From NCBI GenBank assembly GCA_001803705.1, contig MHDY01000224.1, positions 1-9,154 of the forward strand: a stretch of 9,154 nt of DNA, in the 5' to 3' direction. The notes beneath the pieces are model-generated. The model made no database searches, was not told the DNA's origin, and saw only the letters and a list, made by a program, of their open reading frames with translations. The DNA is from Nitrospirae bacterium GWC2_56_14 (GTDB taxonomy: Bacteria; Nitrospirota; UBA9217). Below are positions 1-5,238 of the stretch, piece by piece. The position numbers were made by a program, and so were the translations under genes. The number at the start of each line of letters is the position of its first letter. Positions within the stretch are counted from its first letter, which is position 1.

Positions 1-516
1 GTCGTTCTCTCGCTGCTGTCCGGGTGCGCTTCATCCATGATGATCCGCTCCGAGACCGTGCTCGTTCCCGGCCCTGATTACGCGGTCGTTAACTTCCTGA
101 GGCCGTCGAGCCTGGGCGGTGCGATCAAGTTCGGCATCTGGGACAAGGAAGACCTCGTGGGGATCCTGACGCCGAAGAACTACATTCAATATAAAGCCTC
201 GCCGGGCGAGCATATCTTCATGACACGGGCCGAGAACTGGGCAGTCATCAAGGCCACTGTCGAGGCGGGCAAGACCTACTCTGTCCTCGTTGCCCCGCGC
301 ATGGGGGTCTGGAAGGCCCGTGCCGGCATGGAGGTGCTCCGGCCCGATGACGTGCGGCTTTCAAAATGGATGAGCAAGCTGGAACCGATCACCGTCGACC
401 CTGCCAAGCGGGACGCCTATGTGAACGAGCGAATAGATGATGTGCGCAAGGCTGTGCAGAACGTCCAGGACGGAAGAGCTGAATTCGATGTTATGAAACC
501 GACTGACGGCAGGTAA
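1..516 (+). CDS. Putative lipoprotein, 5' end cut by window edge
   Basis: The reading frame is open from the first base and runs to TAA at 514-516, so the true start lies upstream. The first codons read VVLSLLSGC, the end of a lipoprotein signal peptide with an L-S-G-C lipobox; the lipidated cysteine is codon 25-27. The residues after it (A, S, S) lack an Asp at +2, which by the usual Lol rule favours the outer membrane. The mature part of about 160 residues contains a G-(I/V)-L-x-(P/G)-x-x-Y segment, a PGEH segment and an AGKTYSV segment. This pattern resembles small DUF2846-like beta-sandwich lipoproteins. That family match is from memory and tentative, and no biochemical role is known to me. 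The first internal Met codon (37) falls after the lipobox, so it is not the start. Confidence 0.75.
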   Translation, partial: VVLSLLSGCASSMMIRSETVLVPGPDYAVVNFLRPSSLGGAIKFGIWDKEDLVGILTPKNYIQYKASPGEHIFMTRAENWAVIKATVEAGKTYSVLVAPRMGVWKARAGMEVLRPDDVRLSKWMSKLEPITVDPAKRDAYVNERIDDVRKAVQNVQDGRAEFDVMKPTDGR

Positions 517-546
517 GCGAGCTGCTTTTCTTTTCCAACGCGATTG

Positions 547-578
547 ATCCGGGACTTCTTACGAGGTCCCGGATTTTT
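547..578 (+). terminator. Rho-independent terminator after the lipoprotein gene
   Basis: TCCGGGAC (548-555) pairs perfectly with GTCCCGGA (566-573). The helix extends inward through a T-G wobble, T-A and C-G to a TTAC tetraloop, giving about 11 bp. Five T residues follow at 574-578. It lies 30 bp past the stop codon, and the next gene has its own promoter. Confidence 0.9.
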
Positions 579-620
579 ATTGAGCCTGCCGATGACCGTC
601 CGGAATCGGGAAATCGTGTA

Positions 621-649
621 TTGATAGATCAGCATCGTATGGGTATAAT
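621..649 (+). promoter_or_regulatory. Sigma70 promoter for the DJ-1 family gene
   Basis: TTGATA (621-626) and a perfect TATAAT (644-649) are separated by exactly 17 bases. Transcription should start near 656, leaving a leader of about 75 bases before the ATG at 730. It lies after the terminator and on the same strand as the next gene. Confidence 0.8.
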
Positions 650-729
650 GACGGCAGAGCAGAAATGGCCGGGCGTAGCGGTCTTTATTGCTTGCCCCTC
701 ATACCGTACGAAATATTCAGGAGGTAGTT

Positions 730-1275
730 ATGCCAAAAGTTGCAGTCATTCTCGCCGATGGATTTGAAGAAGTGGAGGCCATCGCCATCATCGATGTGCT
801 GCGCCGGGCCGGGATCGATACTGTTATCACAGGCCTGCACGACGGCCACATCACGAGCGCCCGCAACGTCAAGGTCATCCCTGATGCGCTGATCGATACC
901 GTGAACGTTGATGACTTCGATATGATCGTTCTGCCGGGCGGACAACCCGGAGCCGACAATCTGAATGCCGATGCGCGCGTCCTCTCGCTGATCAAAAGCT
1001 TCGCGCAAAAAGGCAAGCTCACCGGCGCCATCTGCGCGGCGCCCATCGTGCTCGGGAAGGCAGGCATACTTGCCGGCAAACGCGCCACCGCCTATCCGTC
1101 GTACAAAGACAAGCTCGGCGGAGCGACTTACGAGGAAAGGCCCGTGGTGGAAGATGGGAATGTGCTGACCAGCCGGGGCGCCGGCACAGCGCTCGTCTTC
1201 GGCCTGGCAATAGTGGCAAGGCTGGTAAGCGCTGAAAAGGCGCAGAAAATCAAGGAAGCGATGCTGATCGCATGA
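730..1275 (+). CDS. yajL: DJ-1/PfpI family protein (YajL/ThiJ type)
   Basis: This 181-aa protein has the length and signature of the DJ-1 branch of the class I glutamine amidotransferase-like superfamily. Members are implicated in handling of oxidative or glyoxal damage and are cytosolic. The family nucleophile is Cys102 in GAICAAP, the nucleophile elbow. The partner acid that lowers the cysteine pKa aligns to Glu16 in FEEVEA. LPGG (68-71) and TSRGAGTALVFGL are further family signatures. The position of human DJ-1 His126 is Tyr122 here. The start is ATG 730, preceded by CAGGAGGT; an in-frame ATG at 688 has no such site. It appears monocistronic, with its own promoter and a repeat element downstream. 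The family is secure, but the exact activity (deglycase, chaperone or protease-like) cannot be read from the sequence. Confidence 0.9.
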   Translation: MPKVAVILADGFEEVEAIAIIDVLRRAGIDTVITGLHDGHITSARNVKVIPDALIDTVNVDDFDMIVLPGGQPGADNLNADARVLSLIKSFAQKGKLTGAICAAPIVLGKAGILAGKRATAYPSYKDKLGGATYEERPVVEDGNVLTSRGAGTALVFGLAIVARLVSAEKAQKIKEAMLIA

Positions 1276-1317
1276 AGAAGAAAAAGCTTCGGATGACAGG
1301 ACTAAAACCTTAAATTC

Positions 1318-1422
1318 GTCTCTCGCAAAGCTCGCAAAGGACGCAAAGGAAATCTTTTAACCCTGGCTTTTAAACCCAATGATTTAGCCGTTCTTTGCGC
1401 TCTTTGCGCCTTTGCGAGAGAC
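1318..1422. repeat. Palindromic element built from CGCAAAG heptamers
   Basis: The outer arms GTCTCTCGCAAAG (1318-1330) and CTTTGCGAGAGAC (1410-1422) are a perfect 13-bp inverted repeat. The arms continue imperfectly inward. Each arm holds three CGCAAAG (or CTTTGCG) words with short irregular spacers. The centre contains near-repeats CTTTTAACCC and CTTTTAAACCC. It fills the gap between two plus-strand genes and has no coding signal. It resembles REP or MITE-like intergenic elements and could fold into a long hairpin in RNA. Confidence 0.8.
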
Positions 1423-1504
1423 GCCGTTGCTTTCGGTCTTTTGGTTTCTGCTTCTCCAGTTTACGTGTATAGTACAGAAGCAATTACAAAACGAGGTGCC
1501 GCCC

Positions 1505-2098
1505 ATGAACGACAAACCCCTTCCCAAACCAGCCTCAACACCTTTCACCCGCAAGAAGGCCGGCGAGCACCGCGAAGACCAGGAGCTCACAGCCGACCGG
1601 ATGGCTGAAGCCATAGCACAGGGCACGCTCGATGAATTTCTCACCAGGGAAATGCCCGACAATGAAGCCGCCAGAAAACTGGCCGCCATGATGATGGGCA
1701 TGACGGGCATGATGCCGATGGGAGGCGCATCAATGACGCCCCCAACCCCTGCGACGACGCAACAACCCCTGTCTTCCGAAATGAGTGCGGCAGAACAGGT
1801 GTCTTCTTCGGGGGAAGTACCTGATGATGTGAGAAAGGCCATCGAAAGCGGAGATGTCAAGGGGCTCAAGGATTTGCTTCGGAGGGAATATCTCAAGCGG
1901 ACGCCTGGAGCAACACTGGATATCAACGAAGAAACCGCCGCGCCACCGCCGCAAGCGTCAGGCATGCCCGCGATCGACAAGGACCTGGTGGATGCGATGA
2001 TCCAGATAGCGAAGGACAATAGTGTTACCATGGATTGGATGATCCTGAGGGCCATCAAGGTTTATGTAGAGGAGTACCGGAAGACCGGGAAGTTGTAG
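1505..2098 (+). CDS. Unrecognised Met-rich protein with possible C-terminal helix motif
   Basis: I do not recognise this 197-aa protein. The start is ATG 1505, preceded by GAGGTG at 1493-1498; an in-frame ATG at 1412 lies inside the upstream palindrome and is unlikely. Residues 1-30 are charged and proline-containing. Residues 31-60 look helical. Residues 62-77 are a very Met-rich patch (MMM, MM and single Met around Gly), followed by a Pro/Thr/Gln-rich linker to about 105. Residues 107-132 form an amphipathic helix pair, then a Pro-rich linker to 155. The last 40 residues (158-197) look helical and end in ILRAIKVYVEEYRKTG, which resembles the C-terminal helix of small ribbon-helix-helix proteins; that likeness is weak. 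No signal peptide or membrane segment follows the chosen start. A TATAGT at 1468-1473 could be a -10 box but lacks a good -35. Confidence 0.7.
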   Translation: MNDKPLPKPASTPFTRKKAGEHREDQELTADRMAEAIAQGTLDEFLTREMPDNEAARKLAAMMMGMTGMMPMGGASMTPPTPATTQQPLSSEMSAAEQVSSSGEVPDDVRKAIESGDVKGLKDLLRREYLKRTPGATLDINEETAAPPPQASGMPAIDKDLVDAMIQIAKDNSVTMDWMILRAIKVYVEEYRKTGKL

Positions 2099-2203
2099 GC
2101 TGGATCGGCTTAGATTCTTTTCCTGTCCGCTATCACCTGCCCTGCACGACCTGGATCGAATAATTTTTGGATGAGCTTTCTACTAACCTCAGGAGGAGAC
2201 GCC

Positions 2204-2395
2204 ATGGACAATGACACCCTATTCGATATTTTCAAGATCGCGATAATCAACGAGCACAATGCCTACGAGTTTTACTTAAAAGCGGCCAAGGACACGACCA
2301 ATGAGGAAGCAAAAAAGCTTTTTGAGCAATTTGCAGCAACCGAGTTAAAGCACGAGCGCAGTCTTGAAGATTTTTACAAGTCGCTGAAACAATGA
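2204..2395 (+). CDS. Small two-helix ferritin-like (half-rubrerythrin) protein
   Basis: The gene encodes 63 residues with two predicted helices, about 5-30 and 33-62. Glu17 lies in helix 1 (NEHNAYEFY). Glu47 and His50 form an ExxH motif in helix 2 (ATELKHE). This is the Glu plus ExxH iron-ligand set of rubrerythrin and ferritin-like domains, but only one of the two halves needed for a four-helix di-iron site. A homodimer could assemble a complete site, as encapsulated-ferritin-type proteins do. No rubredoxin domain is present. The start is ATG 2204, with AGGAGGAG 4-11 bases upstream; an in-frame ATG at 2171 has no site. Iron or peroxide chemistry is inference. It stands alone between unrelated genes. 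Confidence 0.75.
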   Translation: MDNDTLFDIFKIAIINEHNAYEFYLKAAKDTTNEEAKKLFEQFAATELKHERSLEDFYKSLKQ

Positions 2396-2398
2396 TCG

Positions 2399-2430
2399 AC
2401 AAGGTTTATGTTGAGGTGTTGTAGCCTGGA
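2399..2430 (+). pseudogene. Possible remnant copy of the end of the 1505-2098 gene
   Basis: Just after the ferritin-like stop codon, AAGGTTTATGT (2401-2411), GAGG and TTGTAG-CCTGGA (2419-2430) match, in the same order, the last codons and 3' flank of the 1505-2098 gene (2057-2067, 2093-2104). About 18 internal bases are missing. Read in the same frame it gives KVYVEVL-stop against KVYVEE...KL-stop. It is short and could be chance. The rest of the 174-bp gap (2396-2569) holds only the promoter described next. Confidence 0.3.
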
Positions 2431-2499
2431 CGGGTCAGGACCGTAAACGTAAATAGCATCTTTATTGTTCACCCTCCCGTATCGCACGCTCTCTTTCCA

Positions 2500-2543
2500 T
2501 TGACAACGCTGCTTAAATGTATTACTATTTCAGTAAGTAATAC
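2500..2543 (+). promoter_or_regulatory. Promoter and palindromic operator of the AbrB/PIN module
   Basis: TTGACA (2500-2505) and TACTAT (2523-2528) are 17 bases apart, giving a start near 2535 and a leader of about 35 bases. A perfect 8-bp inverted repeat, GTATTACT (2519-2526) and AGTAATAC (2536-2543) with a 9-base spacer, covers the -10 box and start point. This is where an autorepressing antitoxin would be expected to bind. Confidence 0.7.
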
Positions 2544-2569
2544 TATTCGGAAAGGTAGGGTATAGAGAG

Positions 2570-2824
2570 ATGGCCACCACAGCAGTAAAGATCACCCAGA
2601 AGGGACAGGTGACGATCCCCAAGGAAGTTCGGGATAAGCTGAATTCCACATCCGTCTATTTTGAAGTGAAGGGCGATGTCGTCATGGTAAGACCGGTTCG
2701 GGATGCCGCAGCTTCGCTCCACGATTATGCCCGAAACGTAAAACCGAGTGCATCCGTGAAGCAAATGAAAGACAAAGCATGGGAGGCTGCGGTCCGTGAA
2801 AAAACCGGCAAAAAGTCTTCCTGA
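2570..2824 (+). CDS. vapB: AbrB/MazE-type antitoxin (SpoVT-AbrB domain)
   Basis: This 84-aa protein begins with a SpoVT-AbrB swapped-hairpin DNA-binding domain: residues 8-24 contain TQKGQVTIPKEVRDKL, the family signature, followed by the strands YFEVKGDVVMVRP (30-42). The C-terminal half (43-84) is charged and helical and is expected to wrap and inhibit the toxin. The gene overlaps the downstream PIN gene by 29 bases, typical of a translationally coupled toxin-antitoxin pair. A purine-rich stretch (GGTAGGG, AGAGAG) precedes ATG 2570. It probably represses its own promoter with the toxin as co-repressor, through the palindrome at 2519-2543. Confidence 0.88.
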   Translation: MATTAVKITQKGQVTIPKEVRDKLNSTSVYFEVKGDVVMVRPVRDAAASLHDYARNVKPSASVKQMKDKAWEAAVREKTGKKSS

Positions 2825-3194
2825 CACCAACATTATCGTCCGTTATCTCATTGCAGATGATTCCGCTCTGCACGAAAAGGCGAAGGTTTTTTTCGACAAA
2901 GTAAGGCACGGCGAAGTGAGGGCCGTCATCCTCGAAAGCGTCGTCGCCGAATGCATCTATGTCCTGACAAAGATCTATAAGGTCCCTAAGGACCGGGCCG
3001 CGGGCAGCCTCATCGACCTCCTGCGCTATAAGGGAATTGCAAATGACGATCAGCAAGAGCTCATCAGGGCACTGACCCTGTTCTCGGACCAGGGTCTTGA
3101 TATCGTTGATTGCATTCTGTGCGCCAAAACCGCCGCCGGAGACCACTTGTTTACCTTTGACGCGGACCTGCAACGACTCGTACGTAGCACTTAG
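2796..3194 (+). CDS. vapC: PIN-domain ribonuclease toxin (VapC family)
   Basis: The 132-aa protein is a complete PIN domain, expected to cut RNA using Mg2+ or Mn2+ held by conserved acidic residues. Visible candidates are Asp10 in LPDTNIIVRYL, Glu52 in VVAECIYVL, Asp102 and Asp105 in LDIVDCILCA, and Asp122 in FTFDADL; all positions expected of an active enzyme are present. Translation starts at GTG 2796, inside the antitoxin gene in another frame, with GGGAGG at 2781-2786 as ribosome site. The weak start codon and overlap fit lower, coupled toxin synthesis. The target RNA cannot be predicted. Confidence 0.9.
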   Translation: MKKPAKSLPDTNIIVRYLIADDSALHEKAKVFFDKVRHGEVRAVILESVVAECIYVLTKIYKVPKDRAAGSLIDLLRYKGIANDDQQELIRALTLFSDQGLDIVDCILCAKTAAGDHLFTFDADLQRLVRST

Positions 3195-3269
3195 GCGATG
3201 ATGAATAGCGGACATCAGGATTCCTGCCTGTCTTTTGGTAACGTTTTACCTTTACCTAATTGAAAAGCA

Positions 3270-3298
3270 TTGACAATGTGTAGCCACAAGGCTACAAT
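3270..3298 (+). promoter_or_regulatory. Promoter with embedded operator, giving a leaderless toxin mRNA
   Basis: TTGACA (3270-3275) and TACAAT (3293-3298) are 17 bases apart. A perfect 7-bp inverted repeat, TGTAGCC (3279-3285) and GGCTACA (3290-3296), fills the second half of the spacer and overlaps the -10 box, as expected for an autorepressor site. The -10 box ends six bases before the toxin ATG at 3305, so transcription should begin at or within a base or two of that ATG. Confidence 0.78.
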
Positions 3299-3304
3299 AC
3301 ATTC

Positions 3305-3595
3305 ATGCTTGAAATCCGCAAAACCGACACATATGCTAAGTGGCTTGATGGCCTGCGCGACATTCACGCACGCGCCCGCGTGCAGGCTCGCGTCGAACGC
3401 TTAGCCGCGGGGAATCCTGGTGACGTTAAGCCAGTCGGTGAGGGTGTCTCGGAATTGCGGATCGACTATGGTCCCGGATACCGGGTATATTATACGATGC
3501 ATGGACGTACATTGATAATCTTGCTGGCCGGTGGAAATAAACGCACTCAGGCCGCTGATATCAAGACGGCGTTACGCCTCGCACACAATCTGTAG
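3305..3595 (+). CDS. higB: HigB/RelE-family toxin (addiction module killer protein)
   Basis: At 96 residues this matches the phage-derived Gp49-like/HigB group of the RelE superfamily, often named putative addiction module killer protein. Members are ribosome-dependent or free mRNA endonucleases. Family signatures are the N-terminal RKTDTYAKWLDGL, the helix RARVQARVERLAAGNPGDVKPVGEGV (23-48), the strand ELRIDYGPGYRVYY (50-63), and the late GGNKRTQAADI (basic and polar residues used in catalysis in relatives). No Shine-Dalgarno sequence precedes ATG 3305 and the promoter -10 box ends at 3298, so translation is probably leaderless. The toxin-first order is typical of HigBA modules. Confidence 0.9.
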   Translation: MLEIRKTDTYAKWLDGLRDIHARARVQARVERLAAGNPGDVKPVGEGVSELRIDYGPGYRVYYTMHGRTLIILLAGGNKRTQAADIKTALRLAHNL

Positions 3596-3604
3596 GAGGG
3601 CATT

Positions 3605-3916
3605 ATGAGCCAGACAAAAGCCAAAACCAAAACAACACGGTACGATGTTGCCGAACATCTTCGTACCCCGGAGGAAATGGCAGCATATCTTGAGGCATGT
3701 TTTGAGGAGGCCAACGGCGATGCTGCATTCATTGCCAAGGCACTGGGCGACATCGCCCGTGCAAAAGGGATGGCGCAGGTTGCGCGTGACTCCGGATTAT
3801 CACGCGAAAGCCTCTATAAAGCGCTTTCCGGCGAACGCAGTCCCGGTTTCGATACCATCCTCAAGGTCATGGATGCGCTCGGTTTGAAACTGCATGCAGC
3901 AGCATCTCACAGCTGA
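3605..3916 (+). CDS. higA: HigA-type HTH antitoxin (addiction module antidote protein)
   Basis: The 103-aa partner of the toxin lies nine bases after its stop codon. It has the AEHLRTPEEMAAYLEACFEEANGDAAFIAKALGDIARAKGM arrangement (16-56) followed by a lambda-repressor-like helix-turn-helix (about 57-95: QVARDSGLSRESLYKALSGERSPGFDTILKVMDALGL). That layout is characteristic of the putative addiction module antidote family. A strong AGGAGGG (3595-3601) precedes ATG 3605, whereas the toxin has no ribosome site. This would keep antitoxin in excess. It is expected to bind the toxin and the 3279-3296 palindrome. An ATG in another frame at 3645 is a shadow. Confidence 0.9.
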   Translation: MSQTKAKTKTTRYDVAEHLRTPEEMAAYLEACFEEANGDAAFIAKALGDIARAKGMAQVARDSGLSRESLYKALSGERSPGFDTILKVMDALGLKLHAAASHS

Positions 3917-3945
3917 TCAGCGATATCATCCTGCGCCTCGACAGC

Positions 3946-3967
3946 GACGCGCAAGGGACGGCGCGTC
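3946..3967. other. GC-rich stem-loop between converging genes
   Basis: GACGCGC (3946-3952) and GCGCGTC (3961-3967) form a 7-bp stem with an 8-base loop. No T-tract follows on either strand, so it is not a standard intrinsic terminator. The 161-bp gap between the HigA stop (3916) and the minus-strand ComDE stop (4078) holds nothing else I can name. Both transcription units end here, so the stem may help termination. Confidence 0.35.
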
Positions 3968-4077
3968 AGGCGCGTGGTTCATGAACTAAGCAAAACAGAG
4001 TTGGTGGGTGAGCTTGTACGTGTGCCTCGGTGTTATGGCGACGGGAAGAGCTTCGAAATATAGCAGCGTTCAGCCGT

Positions 4078-5238
4078 TTACTTTCTCAAAAACCCCTGCA
4101 CCTGTTTCTTGATCTCCAGATGATGCACCGGGATATTGGGCACATCCTTGTTCCCCGGGACGGCAAGCACATGGATAAACGTCAGTCCCTCACGCGGTCT
4201 TTTCATCACCTCGACCAACTCCTGCTCACCCGCCGCTTTGACCGTGTTCCTGAAACCGAAGCCCCGCGCAACCTGCTCAAGGTCCACGCAGGACGCGGCG
4301 AGCGTTGGCTGGTTTCCCGTTGACCCGTAGGCACCGTTGTCGACGGCGATGATCGTGAGGTTGCGAGGAGAAGCAAAGGCTGCTGTTGCGAGCGTGCCGG
4401 GATTCATGAGCAGGCTGCCGTCGCCGTCGATGACGACAACTTCCTTCTTTGATGAGAGCGCGATGCCGAGGCCGATGGGGGTGGCCATGCCCATGCTGCC
4501 GAGCATATAGAAGTTCGACGGCTGGTGCTTGATCGCGTACAGCTCCTTGGACGGCCAGCCGAGATTGCTAACAACGACTTTGCCCTCAAGGTATGGTGCG
4601 ATGAGTTTGATGATCTCATAACGGGTGAAAACGGGAGGCGATGCAGGGTGCACAATACAGGATTCACGAGAATCCGTTGTTGCTGAATTTTTCAATCCGC
4701 AATCCGCAAGGAGACCCGTCCCGATCGAATCAGGAAATCCGCAGTCAGAACCCTCCCACACCGCCGGGCTCATCAGGAACGCGTGAACTATGTTGCTGTC
4801 ATACACATGCTTGAGTTTCTGATCGACCCTCCTGATATCATCAATACTGTGCAGCTCGGTGTAGGCGATCCCCGCGCCCACGAGCAGGGTCGGAAGCCGT
4901 TGGCCCATGGGGAACTGGGCTTCGATCTTCTCTTTGTAGATCCCGCGCTGGCTTACGAAGATGGCAAGAGGCAGTTCATAGAACTGGGTAAGCGACAGCA
5001 AGGCATTGATCATGTTCCCGATGCCCGAGCTCTGGACGAACAGGGCCGGCCGTCTGCCGGCAAGCGCAGCTCCGGCGCAGATCCCCACGCCCTCTTCCTC
5101 CCTGGTCAGCGGAAGATGGTGAAAGGACGCGGCCGCCATTTCGAGCAGGGTCTTGATCTTCTCGCAGGGCAGCGAGGCGGTGAAATCTACGCCGTGCTTT
5201 TTCAGTATGCCTAACAGCTCTTCTTCAGGACGGGACAT
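4078..5238 (-). CDS. comDE: Fused sulfopyruvate decarboxylase (ComD-ComE), thiamine diphosphate enzyme
   Basis: The 386-aa protein joins the two subunits of sulfopyruvate decarboxylase, which converts sulfopyruvate to sulfoacetaldehyde and CO2 in coenzyme M synthesis. The ComD-like PYR domain spans about 1-165. It has TREEEGVGICAGAALAG with the cofactor-activating Glu at 47-49, and QSSGIGNMINALLSL at 69-83. The ComE-like PP domain spans about 203-386. It has GSMGMATPIGLGIAL (247-261) and the diphosphate/metal motif GDGS (272-275) to Asp300-Asn301. The linker (about 166-202) is low in complexity and contains repeat-derived codons (4693-4707). ATG 5238 follows GAGGAA at a 5-base spacing and overlaps the upstream gene by 28 bases, suggesting translational coupling. 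Phosphonopyruvate decarboxylase is a close relative; the adjoining cysteate synthase makes sulfopyruvate the better substrate, but this is inference. Confidence 0.85.
   Translation of the reverse strand: MSRPEEELLGILKKHGVDFTASLPCEKIKTLLEMAAASFHHLPLTREEEGVGICAGAALAGRRPALFVQSSGIGNMINALLSLTQFYELPLAIFVSQRGIYKEKIEAQFPMGQRLPTLLVGAGIAYTELHSIDDIRRVDQKLKHVYDSNIVHAFLMSPAVWEGSDCGFPDSIGTGLLADCGLKNSATTDSRESCIVHPASPPVFTRYEIIKLIAPYLEGKVVVSNLGWPSKELYAIKHQPSNFYMLGSMGMATPIGLGIALSSKKEVVVIDGDGSLLMNPGTLATAAFASPRNLTIIAVDNGAYGSTGNQPTLAASCVDLEQVARGFGFRNTVKAAGEQELVEVMKRPREGLTFIHVLAVPGNKDVPNIPVHHLEIKKQVQGFLRK
4660..4707. repeat. Repeat-like insert inside the ComD-ComE linker
   Basis: Two tandem AATCCGC heptamers (4694-4707) match the units of the intergenic array at 9037-9074. 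Just beside them GGATTC (4660-4665) and GAATCC (4670-4675) form a 6-bp stem with a 4-base loop. The segment encodes part of the interdomain linker (residues about 178-193) and keeps the frame open. It looks like an intergenic-type repeat captured within a coding region. Confidence 0.5.

Noticed and set aside
1384..2058. Minus-strand open frame (224 codons) opposite the Met-rich gene
   Set aside because: It begins outside any ribosome site, is Ser/Ala-rich low-complexity and reads into the upstream palindrome. The plus frame has a good ribosome site and coherent helices, though neither frame has a known family.
3221..3231. CAGGATTCCTG palindrome as terminator of the PIN toxin gene
   Set aside because: The two halves leave a one-base loop, which cannot form a hairpin, and no real T-run follows.
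3946..3967. Intrinsic terminator between HigA and ComDE
   Set aside because: There is a good stem but no T-tract on either strand, so it is listed only as a stem-loop.
4078..5238. Phosphonopyruvate decarboxylase (phosphonate biosynthesis) as the identity
   Set aside because: The families are close, but no PEP mutase or phosphonate gene is present and the adjoining, overlapping cysteate synthase points to sulfopyruvate. Kept as an alternative in the feature entry.
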